The notes under the pieces are model-generated. The model saw nothing but the letters and a program-made list of their open reading frames with translations. It was not told the origin of the DNA and made no database searches. A DNA stretch of 64,000 nt from NCBI GenBank assembly GCA_949825045.1, contig OX463816.1, positions 12,147,579 through 12,211,578 of the forward strand, in the 5' to 3' direction. How positions within the stretch are numbered: position 1 is the stretch's first letter; each line of letters starts with the position of its first letter. This DNA comes from Argyresthia goedartella (lineage: Eukaryota; Arthropoda; Insecta; Lepidoptera; Argyresthiidae). The translations under genes were made by a program, and so were the position numbers. This document shows positions 30,961-42,338 of this stretch, one piece after another.

Positions 30961-33205
30961 CAGATGTAGTGAATAATCCTTTCCTATCGGCAAAACTCGG
31001 AACAACGATAACACCCGAATGGTGCCGATGTGTCTATGAATTACTGTATTATTAAATTACGTGTAGGTATCAAATAAATCGCATACTTTATTTATCAATG
31101 TCAAATGTCAAATTGCCCGTTTGACGTATATTACACTGAGATGTTAAAACCACCACGATTCTATCATATGAAGAATTCGTTAGGTAAACAAAAATATAAC
31201 TAGTTACTGAGGACGTTTTATTTCAATAAAACGCACTGATAAAAACCAAATTCCGGTTGGGATGATCTAATGATTCTATAAGGATTGGAACCCCAAAAGT
31301 CTAACTATAAGTCAAAACTACAGCAGCATTTTGCAGACCTTTTTTATAACAATAATTTTTTGTAATTAATTAAAAATACTATGACATAACAAAAAAGACA
31401 CCTCAACATAAAACAAAACAAACCAGCAGAGAAATTAATATAAATAAATATGATTTTCTGATTGGATGAACGACTTCGATTATGACAGCGGGATAAGAGG
31501 AGGAGGAGCGGGGTGGACAGTGTGATGCAAAACAATACTTCCAACTTCCATATCACAGTCAGAATCAGAACTATTTTCTGGTGTATCATCGTCAGAGTTT
31601 TCATGAACGGTGATTACAAAACTAGCCATATAATTTTCCAACTCAGGTTCGTGTTTTCGGTACTCGTTTTCGCATTTGATGGCGTGGTCACATACTTTGG
31701 CCCAAACATCGGAACCAATCATATTAACCTTTTCCTGTACCAATTGTTTCACAGTAGTCATATCCATACTGATGTTTCTTTTGGATACGTATCCCTTTAT
31801 TTGAGACCATATGTTTTCAATCGGATTGAAATCAGGATGATATGGTGGCAATCTTAGTACGCTGTGTCCATATTCGTTCATAAGTTTATCTATAGAGTAT
31901 TCTACAAAGTCTTGTTTGTACTTGCAAATAATTTAATATATTTCAAGTTTTGTTAATGACGGATCAATCGGAACGTTATGTTTGGATAGCCAATCAATCA
32001 TGTCTTGCTTCCTGGTGTTTGAATTAGGAGGTTTTTCTACGTACTTATTATGATATGCAGCATTATCTACTACTAGTACCGAATGTGGAGCTAAGTTTGG
32101 AATGAGTTGATTACGAAGCCATTTTTCATAGTTTTCATTGTTCATCGCGTTGTGATAGTCACCTGTTTTATCAGTAGACTGATACATTAACAATGCCCCA
32201 GGTATAAACCCCTTTCTACTACCAGCGTGCACTATTATAAGACATTTTCCTTTAGAAATTAACTGTTTCACTCTGTTTTCTGACGAGTCAGCCCAGCTTT
32301 TACCTGCCAAATGTGAGGTATGGATGTATGTTTCATCCATATAAACAATCTCTCTCCTTTGCAATCTGTACTTTTTTATCGCGGCTAAAAACTTTTACTC
32401 TTTTTAAACGAACATCATCTTTCTCGATAAGTAATTTTCTGTTGTTTTCAACTTTTTTATACTGAAATCCCATTTTTCTAAGAATTTTTCTTAGCGTAAA
32501 GTCACATCCCTTTAAATTTATGGCTCCGGATAACTTGGACTTCAGGGCTTTAATTGTAGGTACTTGTTTGTATATCAAATGGAAATTATACACTAATCGG
32601 CGTATAACGTTGTAGTCAAAATCGTCAAGACCTAGACAAAATAATTTATTTGGTCTACCCAACTTTGCCGACTTCGGACTATTGGAGGTGCAATATTTTA
32701 TTTACTGTTCGTTGAGAAATTCCAATGGCCTCCGAAACTCGTTTTTGGACTTTACAAAAGTAAGCAGTATAGTTGGTATGTTTGAATTTATCATTTTCAG
32801 TTAAGAAATATAAATAAATATTGAAAATAACTTCGCAGGCTTTCCGATCTAAACATTTCCCTTTTCTTAGTGATTTCGGCATGTCTGTTATAAATTGTTA
32901 ATGTGGATCGAATAAAATCAATGTTTATTATTTACAAAAATGACAGACAAGAGTGAAATGTAAAGTCAAAAAAAAATAATATAGGTGGCCTGCATTAATA
33001 CATGAGTCCATGAAGTTTATCACAAAATCTAACATAACTACCAACAAAATATTTCTGTGGTATTAACTACTCTATATAGATATTTCCTCTTGCAATGCGA
33101 CCGTTCCCTACGTTGTCTCGATGGGTACTGAGTGCGGTGAAGTAGTAAGACAAAAACGAACATTTCCGAGAAAATACGAAAGGAAAGGATTATTCACTAC
33201 ATCTG
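30961..33205 (-). mobile_element. Tc1/mariner-superfamily element with DD82E spacing (Sailor-like)
   Basis: The termini are inverted repeats identical over the first 25 bp (both begin cagatgtagtgaataatcct), with about 20 further imperfect bases. TA lies immediately outside each end (30959-30960; 33206-33207), the Tc1/mariner target. The total is 2245 bp with one decayed transposase on the minus strand. The catalytic spacing is discussed under the transposase. Confidence 0.88.
31480..32882 (-). pseudogene. DDE transposase (DD82E), frameshifted
   Basis: Four minus-strand open segments (32882-32679, 32662-32333, 32364-31933, 31881-31480) read as one protein of about 465 residues broken by at least two frameshifts (near 32685 and 32345) and one in-frame TAA (near 31935). 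It opens with a helix-turn-helix region (SEAIGISQRTVNKIL), then the first catalytic Asp (VYMDETYIH), the second (VLVVDNAAYH) and the Glu (HPDFNPIENIW). Counting through the stop codon, 82 residues separate the second Asp from the Glu, as in the group I recall as Sailor (DD82E). The C-terminus is acidic (NSDDDTPENSSDSD). It is widespread in insects as 'DDE superfamily endonuclease'. This copy is inactive. Confidence 0.85.
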
Positions 33206-33820
33206 TACAATCTATTGACTTTTCACGAAAATAGTTATAGTCTATTTCACTCACTCTCTCTCGTGGTCTGTATCCTCTTTACTAATACGTCTCCTACTTC
33301 AAGGAATCCAAACTTTGTAGGTATATTTTGAAAATATTTCTTGGATTTTTAGAAAGCAGGCGGCCGAAAGGTATTGTAGTATAGTTTCAGAAAAAAAATA
33401 CTTTTAATTCAAGGAACACGTGTGCCAAGTTTTGTGAGGATCGCTTGAAAACTGTGGCCCATAGACCGGAACTGACAGACACAGACTCTGTGTCACAGAG
33501 ACATAGAGACGAGACAGACGAAAGCAAAATCGGCCTCCTATCTTGTCGAAATGGAGCTCTTCGCCCGCTCGGTCAACGAGTAGCAGACCAACTGTCATTC
33601 CATAACACTGATGAAAATTACCACTAACGAAAAATAATATCATCTATTTATATTTGCTGAAGGTATTGTGAATAATACCACGCGTATACCCAGTAGTGGG
33701 CGGAAACAAGCTGTCGATGATCAAGACAAGCACTAGAAGTAAGGTCCGACCGAGACTGGCAAAGAATTTCGCAATTCGATCGAATTAGAACTTTATATTC
33801 TAGGGCTATAGGGTACCCTA
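33206..33820. other. Intergenic, nothing recognised
   Basis: The small open frames near 33404-33640 on either strand lack recognisable motifs. A run of 'gacagacacagactctgtgt' short repeats is at 33474-33500. Confidence 0.4.
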
Positions 33821-34017
33821 TGTATATGTCACCGGAAAATAATACGATCCGCAAGTTTATAAATTTCCTATTTTTTTTCCGCAAATTTATAAATATACTA
33901 ACCTAACCTAGCATAACCTAACCTAACCTAGCCTAATATAATCTAGAAGGAAGTTTATAAATTTCCTAGGAAATTTATGAACTTGCGGATCGTTGTATTT
34001 TCCGGTGACATATACAC
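33821..34017. mobile_element. Fold-back MITE with CCTAA repeats in the loop
   Basis: Terminal arms of about 50 bp (beginning tgtatatgtcaccggaaaat) pair with 33968-34017 with only a few mismatches. Between them lies a partial internal repeat of the arm and, at 33902-33936, seven consecutive pentamers CCTAA/CCTAG/CATAA (five exact or one-off). CCTAA is the complement of the insect telomere unit TTAGG. No ORF. Confidence 0.82.
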
Positions 34018-34132
34018 GCCTTAGATATACAGTTCCAGCGAAATGCTCGGCCCGCTCAATAAATGAAAGGTAAACGTTTGTGTTAATTACACCCACGGAG
34101 TATATTTGTATTTTTCGCATATCCATTCAGCG

Positions 34133-34205
34133 GGTTCCGTGGTGTAGTGGTTATCACATCTGCTTTACACGCAGAAGGCCGCCAGTTCGATCCTGGCCGG
34201 AATCA
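34133..34205 (+). tRNA. tRNA-Val (anticodon TAC)
   Basis: The 73-nt cloverleaf has acceptor stem ggttccg/cggaatc (one G-T pair), A box 'tggtgtagtgg', and anticodon stem ctgc/gcag with the 7-nt loop tttacac, giving anticodon TAC. The T stem gccag/ctggc encloses ttcgatc, and the discriminator is A. A run of T's (ctttttg, 34208-34214) immediately downstream serves as a pol III terminator. There is no intron. It lies alone among transposons. Confidence 0.95.
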
Positions 34206-34726
34206 CATCTTTTTGTTTTTATTTTAAATGGCAACATATGTTGATAATAATTTTATTTACCACAAAATAATGTATTTTTATTACTGATAACTTGAATTAA
34301 TTATTCATCCAGTCCTTGTATCATTGCATACAACTTTCGCCCCTAACCAATCACAAGGATGCTTTATGGAGATCCTGATTCTGAAAAAGTAAGCGAAATT
34401 AATTGAAGGAATATTTTTTGTGCAAGAAGGGTCACAAGACAGCTCGATCGATGAGTTAGTGCTCGTGAGTACCCGGTAGTCGAGTCAATCTGTTTCATAG
34501 AATACAACGCCATCTATTTTTGAGTAGCTGTAGTAACTTTACCCGAAGCGGACGTAAGCAAAAGTCGTCTGTGGGGAGGTTACCCTTACAAATAAGTACA
34601 GTCTGGGTCATTCTACCACTATACAGGTAGTGCGAGACTTTACTCTGAAAGTAGATAGGTAACTTCATTAGAGAAAAACATTTCTTGTTATTCAATCTTT
34701 GCTGAGTAATTTGTGGGAGGGAACCA
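34206..34726. other. Intergenic, nothing recognised
   Basis: Sequence between the tRNA and the mariner element. No feature beyond the T-run terminator is supported. Confidence 0.45.
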
Positions 34727-34728
34727 TA

Positions 34729-36036
34729 CACAGTCAGGTCATAAGTTCTGTCACACAATAAAAATTTTTGAATTTAGAACGCTGGCCACAAAAAAGTTTA
34801 TTGAATTCGAATTTCGAATTTTTCATGAAAATAAAATGTGTACTTTTTAGAATTTTCCTCATTTTTAAATATGGAGTAGACACTTAAAGAAGACCGTGTC
34901 GCAGTTATTGCGTTGCATCGTTGCGGTTAAGCGCCAATTCAGATTTTCGACTTACTGAAAAATTTGAATATAACCAAAAGATTCGTTTATCGTACCATAA
35001 AACGATACAATGAAGACTCTAGTGTAGATGACAGGTCAAGAAGTGGTCGCCCTCGCTCTGTTAGGACTCCAGCAGTGATAAAAGCTGTGAAGGCGCGAAT
35101 TCAAAGAAATCCCATACGTAAGCAGAAACTGTTGGCCCTTCAGATGGGGTTAAGCAGGACCACGGTGAAAAGGGTGTTAAATGAAGACTTAGGGCTTAGG
35201 GCATATCGAAGAAAAACAATACATCGTTTGGACGCTCGTTTAATGGACCTGAGACTGAAGAGATGCCGCGCTTTGTTGAAGCGGTACGCGGGAAAAAAGC
35301 ATCGGGAAATTCTTTTTTCGGATGAAAAAATTTTCACCGTGGAAGAGAGCAACAACAAACAAAATGATAAGGTGTACGCACACAACAGTGAAGAAGCGAG
35401 CAACCGTATTCCGCGTGTCCAACGAGGTCATTTTCCATCCTCGCTCATGGTTTGGTTGGGAGTCTCTTATTGGGGCTTAACTGAGGTACATTTTTGTGAG
35501 AAACGCGTAAAAACGAATGCAGTTGTGTATCAAAATACAGTCCTCAAGAACCTTGTGGAACCTGTTTCTCATACCATGTTTAATAACAGGCACTGGGTAT
35601 TCCAACAAGATTCTGCGCCAGCTCATAGAGCGAAAAGCACACAAGACTGGCTGGCGGCGCGTGAAATCGACTTCATCCGGCACGAAGACTGGCCCTCCTC
35701 CAGTCCAGATTTGAGTCCGTTAGATTACAAGATATGGCAGCACTTGGAGGAAAAGGCCTGCTCAAAGCCTCATCCTGATTTGGAGTCCCTCAAGGCATCC
35801 TTGATTAAGGCAGCCGCCGATATTGACATGGACCTCGTTCGTGCTGCGATAGACGACTGGCCGCGCAGAATAAAGGCCTGTATTCAAAATCGCGGGGGTC
35901 ATTTTGAATAAACTTTATTACCATAAGAATCTATGTTTTATTAAGTTCATTTTGCTATATAAATGTTTACATAAATAATAAACATATCTAAATTATTTCA
36001 TATTGCACATGTGACAGAACTTATGACCTGACTATG
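34729..36036 (+). mobile_element. maT-like mariner (DD37D), both TIRs present
   Basis: The left end cacagtcaggtcataagttc is matched by the inverted right end ...ggtcataagttctgtcac with one difference. TA flanks both ends (34727-34728; 36037-36038). The total is 1308 bp, the usual size for mariners, with one transposase gene. The near-identical TIRs suggest fairly recent insertion. Confidence 0.93.
34871..35911 (+). pseudogene. maT-like mariner transposase, N-terminal nonsense mutations
   Basis: The natural start appears to be ATG 34871, but codon 3 is TAG (34877-34879) and a second in-frame TAA is at 34928-34930. From ATG 34964 the frame is open for 315 residues. Helix-turn-helix regions (ITKRFVYRTIKRY; GLSRTTVKRVL) come first, then the GRPRSVRTP linker. 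The catalytic residues are LFSDEKIF, FQQDSAPAH and SPDLSPLDY. Thirty-seven residues separate the second and third Asp (ending in PLDY), the DD37D signature of maT elements such as Bmmar1. With the first DNA-binding helices cut off by stops it is unlikely to be active, although the catalytic core is intact. Confidence 0.9.
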
Positions 36037-37754
36037 TATTTTGAGTTATTGAAACTCACGCGAGGGCCTACCTACTTATCTACATAGTTCACGAATCAAC
36101 TACTGATTGATTATGATTATATAATATGATTATAATCATAGAAAAACATAGAAAAACTATAGTTTTTCTATGTTTACGTGATTATGGTGATGTAACGTTA
36201 GTACGAATTCGTATCAAACCCAGTGATCCAACTATATTTCACCTGTGAGTGTCTGCGCTAAGTATTTGAGTGTCAGATATAACTTGAGTTGGCATTTGTG
36301 CATCCGTGTGCATGACTCTTTCTGACTTAAAGTAAAAGCTAACATCACAAGATGATATTCGTAATCCTTAAGTATCATTGTCGTGTAAAAGTCAGACAGG
36401 CATTTTTCAAACACTATACTTTTCTATTAAACCTGTATTACACGCTATTAGAGACGGCACCTGAGTATGTACATATTTAACTAAGTACGGAGCTGCTCAA
36501 CACACTGGTACGGTTTTCAGGTCGCTCAAGCGTGTTATATCCGAATTGGCTTCCTTTTCCGACGTTAGTGAAACGGTTTGTTGCGCAAATAATGGCCAAT
36601 TATAATAACCAGCTACTGTGCTATAGTTATTAGTTATTAATAGGCACACTTCTTCTAAGATTGCTTTATTCTCTCTCATCCGTTATCGCTCTAGTATAAT
36701 AGTGGGAGATCTACTGGTTTGAAACTTTATTTTTTATTAAGCTATGAGCTTCACTACATTCATTCCTTAATTAATTCTAAGTTTTTATAGTCGGGCGACT
36801 TTGGAAAAAACTTTGCTGGGGTGAGAGGGGGGTACAAAGGAAGCTCGTACCCACCTCCTTTGGCAAGTTTGATTTAATTTCGTATAAATTGAAGATGTAG
36901 AAAACATTGCTGGTATTTATTTATTTTAATCATTTGAAAGGAAATTTTTGAACTAATGGTAAAAAAGTGAAAAGTTTGCAATGTTCAAATAACAAATAAC
37001 AAATAACAAACAAAAAATACTCTAGTAAAGCGTATTTTATGCAGATTCCAATAATATTATTTTCAAGATTCTCCTTCAACAAAAAAATGGTCAAAAAAAT
37101 CTGTGACTTGCAGTGGCGACTCTACACCGCTTCGATAGTATTTCGTCGGCTCAGCCTGGAACTCGCGCGACATTACAGCTTTTCAGCAAGATGTAAATTA
37201 GTTCTTCGTAGCATAGAGTAGTTATCTAGACCACCACCAGTTATCTATACCACCAGCTTTAGTTGTGGCCGGATCGATGCGACCAAGAACTAAGCAGACT
37301 TGCCAAACTGCCTAACAGGTTTCCTATAGAGGTACATCATGCATGACTAATGTCCCGAACTCTCCAGATGTAGCCGTGAAAATCTTACAAACTTTTTCTC
37401 CCTCTATAAAACTTAAATTAGCCTCTGTTTCACGTTTGGACCTAGTTTGGGATGTATACGAACTTGAAAAATACCACAGGCTAAATGCGAGGAAGTCCGT
37501 TGTTATATCCCGATATAATAACGGACTAAAGTTGATTATAATAATAAAGTTCCAAAAAGTTGGGAAAATGTCCTTCGCATGCAATAAATAAGGAAGAACT
37601 TTTTGATCTGCTATCGGTCCGATGCCTCACAATGGATTTGGCTGTCTTACCACATAAAATTAAATCCTATTCTATACACTTGATACAAAACAAAAATATA
37701 TGGGAATTGAGGTTTGTTTTGACATTGAACTATAATTTACGTTTAATTTAATTT
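36037..37754. other. Intergenic, one palindrome, otherwise nothing
   Basis: A perfect 32-bp palindrome lies at 36144-36175 (aaacatagaaaaacta and its complement). The open frames at 37324-37751 show no recognised motif. There is a short direct repeat 'aacaaataacaaataacaaa' near 36989. Confidence 0.5.
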
Positions 37755-38012
37755 ACGTCGAGCTTGCGTTTTAGAGACATCGGAAGGAATCCCTTCATAG
37801 ACCAAAAGCTCTTCCCGGCGTTGTCGATGCGTTTTTCGACTTCCAGTCTTGTCGGGCCTGGAAATAGACTATTTGGCCTAGATAGATGTATTCCTTGATA
37901 TATGCAATTCTCACACCATCCGCGTCTTCCGCATGCTCCTTACTTTGAGACATTACTTTGGTCTTGACATATTCATGCTAAGTCCAATCTCATCAAGGCT
38001 GGCATAGTTCAA
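37755..38012 (-). pseudogene. LINE reverse-transcriptase C-terminal fragment
   Basis: On the minus strand the frame reads DEIGLSMNM, then VMSQSKEHAE and YIKEYIYLGQIV. This is the stretch downstream of the catalytic site in RTE-like endonuclease-reverse transcriptases (typical 'K.VMSN...YVYLGQ'). It is interrupted by stops and a frameshift, and nothing upstream of it survives. The 3' side ('ttcaaactcaagctcaaact') looks like a LINE tail motif. Confidence 0.6.
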
Positions 38013-38273
38013 ACTCAAGCTCAAACTCAAAGCCTTATTTGTTAAACAAAGGCACAGTAAAGCTTTTAAAGTAAGTATAGTAGGATCTCTAAGTTTGTTG
38101 CAATGGTATACAAATATTATTTCGTTCATGCAACATAATTATTATATAAGTATTCTATAAAAAATATCATGTTATAAGTAAGTAATATTACAAAATACAC
38201 ACGATTGATGCAATCGGTCGGGAAACGTACGAACTAAATTTACAATGTTGTGTCATCTAAATATGCTGTTATA

Positions 38274-38400
38274 AGTCGCGCAACGAATTAAGAGCGCTGG
38301 GCGACGTTGGCGGAAATTACTGCGCATATGTACAGGTATTGAAAAGTGACTACTGCGCATTCAAAGCCACCGCAAATGATGTGTGGCGCGACGTGTACTG
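38274..38400 (-). repeat. Dispersed repeat R1, copy 2 (inverted)
   Basis: 'gcgcaacgaattaagagcgc', 'gcgcatatgtacaggtattg' and 'ggcgcgacgtgtac' mirror 16437-16555. No coding content. Confidence 0.7.
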
Positions 38401-39775
38401 ATTACTAAATCTTATCAACCCGTAGTTTCCTAATTTCTTTCTTAAATTGTAGAATATTGTTCGTGATACGTATATTTTTAGGCAAATGGAGAAAAATGGT
38501 GGGCGTCGAGAATACTGGTTTTAAATAGGGTTGTTTTATAGCTAGTAATAACAATTTCCAACTGGTGACGTTAACTGGTATAATTTGTAAATACATTCAT
38601 GTTTGTTTTGACAAAGATAAATATAAAAAGGCTACCTCATAAATATAAAAACAAGGAAATGTCAGGATATTAAGCCGTTTAAAGTGAGGTTTACAGATAT
38701 CAGTATGGCGAATCCCACAAATAGATCTAACGCACCTTTTTTGAGATATAAGCAGCTTTTCTCTACCTATTGTGTTTCCCCAAAAGATTATGCCAAATCT
38801 CAGAACTGAGTCTACATAAGCGTTATTATTATAAGCTAATAGCGCCGTTTTCTCATATACAGTTTTAGAAAGTTAGTATAACACATAGTTATATTTTTGA
38901 AGTATTTTACATGTATTTTTCATCCCCTTTATTCTAAAAGTTTTGTTCCTCGATTACCGGGAGCAAAGCAGCTCTTTTCTCCACTAGACTTTTTAGCGGG
39001 CGGGAATAAGATTTGAATTTAGAATATGAATCGTTCATAAAAATCGAACACAAGTTCTCTGAATTCTTGGCTTTACGTTGCCGTTGGCAGTACGGCACGG
39101 CGCTCCAACTTACTAATAATAGTAAAAAAAAGGACGCGAATTACCTTAAGTTCATCTGTTGTGTGTACAAATGTTTATGAAAAATGTGTTGGTTATTGAA
39201 AATAAGTGAAAGTAGTTATTATTTACTCACAAAAAACCCGGAAAATATAAATAAATCGACAACAATATCGGTCCCAAATAAAACGGTGACTATAAATTTT
39301 CAAAACTGCGTTAGTGTGTCAAATATGAATATAAGTTTGTAATTAAGATAAGATAAGATAAGCGTTTATTCAGACATCAAAATGTTGTGTTGGTATTATT
39401 AATTTTTGCGTTCATTTGTATTTTTATATGAATTAAACTTATTCTCTTAATTATTTTCTCATAAAAGGAGATGGAAAGTTGAGTGTATCACTCGGGAGCA
39501 AAATTATTTTTACTCGGGCGAAGTACTTTAAATTCTTCGCTTACTCACGATTCTATTAAAGAACCTACTATAGAATCGCTCGTCGCTCTGAATTCAAAAG
39601 AGCGCCCTCGCCGTTACAATATTATTTGCTCCCTTGTTTTAAAATTCTATCTGAATCTTCCATTTCATATCATTATATACTCAAAAGAAAATAAGGGCCA
39701 CTTACATATTTCTGTTTTTGAGTAAATTTTTAGATGTAAACTAATTAATAAGTGACTAATTAATGATGTCCGGCC
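38401..39775. other. Intergenic with a LINE tail scrap
   Basis: On the minus strand 38405-38596 (ending FKKEIRKLRVDKI) resembles the last residues of a non-LTR ORF2 but is too short to be sure. At 39340-39372 '(aagat)n aagcgtttattcagacatc' is the reverse complement of a common LINE 3' end with its microsatellite tail. Nothing else was recognised. Confidence 0.4.
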
Positions 39776-40950
39776 TCCTTCAGTATCCAACCTCTTTAAT
39801 GCTGGTGTTTAAGTCTTACAGCTGGCCAGAAATTGAAGCAAATAAAAAAAACGAGTTTCAGGTCAAATTCCTTTCAGATGGAATCACAATTTTAATCTGT
39901 TAAAAAACTATTTCTGTCCATCTTTTGCTTCTTTTAACATCTTTTGTTAATAATGCCACGTCAACGAAGGCATATGGATACCATTACTGCCACCAGAGCC
40001 GTTACATTGATTGCTGAAGGTCATTCACAGCGGTCTGTAGCTTTTTCGTTGGGTTTCTCTCGCCGAGCCATCCACAATGTGTGGGATCGGTTCCAAGAGA
40101 CTGGCAGTGTTGCAAGAAGGCCTGGATCGGGAGGGTGCGAGCGACTACGGCACAAGAGGATCGCTACATCCGATTGAGTGCCCGTCGAGAGCGCTCTGTG
40201 ACGGCACGTAAGTTACAAAATCGCCTACGGTTGACAACGGGGACTCGTGTTAGTGACCAAACGATACGTAATCGACTGCATGAAGACCAGCAAAGGTCCA
40301 GAAGCCGAGTAGTACGAATTTCTTTATCTAGGGTTCAACGTGGAAATCGTTTAAGTTTTTGCCGCGAACATTCAGATTGGAGCATGAATCAATGAGGTAT
40401 GGTGCTCTTCAAAGATGAGTCTAAAGTGAAGCTTTGCAGTGATGATCGGCGGATTAGAGTATGGAGACGACAGGGTGAGAGATTTTCCGACGTCTGCATC
40501 AAGGAAATTGACCGCTTTGGAGGTCCTAGTGTGATGGTTTGGGCTGGGATTAGCTTACAAGGCAAAACTGAGCTGGTTTTCTTAAATCAAGGCACAGTAA
40601 CTGCACAACGGTACATCGATGAAGTCATCAGGCCTCATGTGATTCCATTCTCACAGAGAGTGGGGCCAGGGTTCTGGTTAATGCATGACAATGCCCGCCC
40701 ACACACAGCTCGGGCCACTCAGACTGTACTGGATGACTCCCATATTCGTGTCCTACCATGGCCAGCGTATAGTCCGGATTTAAATCCAATAGAGCATATG
40801 TGGGACCAATTAAAACGAAGGGTTAGGGAGCATGAGCAAGAGGTTCACAACCAGCAACAGCTTATGGATGCTCTGAAACGTGCGTGGGAAGAGATACCTG
40901 ATGAAAACATCAGAAACTTAATCGAGAGTATGCATTCAATGCAATGTTAA
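39776..40950 (+). mobile_element. Tc1-like element (DD34E), right end lost
   Basis: The transposase starts at 39944; its last residues run straight into the palindrome at 40943. No right TIR is found, so the palindrome boundary appears to have replaced the 3' end. The left end is uncertain (perhaps near 'cagtatccaacctc'). Confidence 0.75.
39944..40950 (+). pseudogene. Tc1-like transposase, frameshifted and truncated
   Basis: An N-terminal paired-type helix-turn-helix (TLIAEGHSQRSVAFSLGFSR) lies in frame one to about 40130. A frameshift then moves to a second frame (RSVTARKLQNRL, VSDQTIRNRLHE). A TGA at 40393-40395 sits where a Trp codon is usual (MNQ*GMVLF). The catalytic domain follows: LFKDESKV, LMHDNARPHTAR and YSPDLNPIEHMW, with exactly 34 residues between the second Asp and the Glu (DD34E). 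The terminal 'SMHSMQC' is followed by TAA at the edge of the inverted duplication, where the family normally continues with roughly 15 residues. Inactive. Confidence 0.88.
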
Positions 40951-42120
40951 TATAGCGACAAGAATGTCAAAATCGACGCAGTTTAAGGCATTGCTGAGGT
41001 CAAGTAGGGCCAGCACCGTAACCAACCTCTGATCCATGGCTGTATATCATCGCTGGCTTTTAAGAGTGATGTGGTAGTACTATGCCCTGGTCTGAACCCA
41101 GATTGGAAAGGATTGAGAAGTTTATTTGATGAAAGGTAGGAGGTGAGTTGGGAGTGGACAATGGATTCAACGACTTTGGAGAGAATAGGTAAGATAGATA
41201 TGGGCCTGTAATCTTTGAAGGAGGAGGGATTGGAATTTTGGGCAGTAGGATGACAAATGCTTTCTTCCACAGACTAGGAAAATATCTAGCTGATAGAGAG
41301 AAGTTGATGATGTGGGTAATTGGAGGGCGCAACTCTTCAAGGACGCTGTGGATCATCTGATGGCTGACGTTGTCGCCACCAACAGCTTTGGATGTGATAG
41401 CACTGCTTTTCTAACTGCGCTGATTCCAACGAGACTAAAGTTGAACGGTGAGGTACAGACTGCAGCCTTCAACTGTAGATGACGAACAATTATAATTATA
41501 ATCTTACAAATTGTTGCAATTCTGTATTCTTAAATCCAGACTGGATCAACAATTTGTAAGATTATAATTATAATTGTTCATCATCTACAGTTGAAGGCTG
41601 CAGTCTGTACCTCACCGTTCAACTTTAGTCTCGTTGGAATCAGCGCAGTTAGAAAAGCAGTGCTATCACATCCAAAGCTGTTGGTGGCGACAACGTCAGC
41701 CATCAGATGATCCACAGCGTCCTTGAAGAGTTGCGCCCTCCAATTACCCACATCATCAACTTCTCTCTATCAGCTAGATATTTTCCTAGTCTGTGGAAGA
41801 AAGCATTTGTCATCCTACTGCCCAAAATTCCAATCCCTCCTCCTTCAAAGATTACAGGCCCATATCTATCTTACCTATTCTCTCCAAAGTCGTTGAATCC
41901 ATTGTCCACTCCCAACTCACCTCCTACCTTTCATCAAATAAACTTCTCAATCCTTTCCAATCTGGGTTCAGACCAGGGCATAGTACTACCACATCACTCT
42001 TAAAAGCCAGCGATGATATACAGCCATGGATCAGAGGTTGGTTACGGTGCTGGCCCTACTTGACCTCAGCAATGCCTTAAACTGCGTCGATTTTGACATT
42101 CTTGTCGCTATATTAACATT
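40943..42120. repeat. 1.18-kb near-perfect palindrome (inverted duplication)
   Basis: The arms 40943-41516 and 41547-42120 (574 bp each) are reverse complements; I saw one mismatch (41483, c against t in the opposite arm), and the protein frames at 40983-41356 (minus) and 41707-42080 (plus) are identical. The 30-bp spacer is 'caattctgtattcttaaatc' plus 10 more. The right arm continues naturally into LINE reverse-transcriptase sequence beyond 42120, whereas the left arm abuts the Tc1-like transposase. The left arm is therefore the derived, inverted copy. Confidence 0.95.
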
Positions 42121-42338
42121 AATGCCTCCTCCCACGCTGCTGGCTGGTTTGACTCATACCTGAGAGGCCGTCAGCAACGCATTAAGTCTGAAGAGACCGA
42201 AACTTAATGGTGTGACCTTTCCTCAGGAGTGCTCAGGTGGCATTCTCTCTCCTCTTCTTTTTTCAGTCTTTATAAACTCCATCTCCGACGTCCTCTCTTC
42301 TTCGTATCATCTGTACGCAGATGATCTATAAATTTATC
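41547..42338 (+). pseudogene. Non-LTR reverse-transcriptase fragment
   Basis: Frames in succession give MIHSVLEELRPPITHIIN, LSARYFPSLWKKAFV, FKDYRPISILPILSKVVES, NPFQSGFRPGHSTTTSLL, and then, past 42120, AGWFDSYLRGRQQ and YADDL. These are reverse-transcriptase motifs 1-5 in order, with at least two frameshifts and a stop directly after YADDL. It belongs to the Jockey/CR1-like LINE assemblage. Its first 574 bp are copied in inverted form to the left. Confidence 0.8.
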
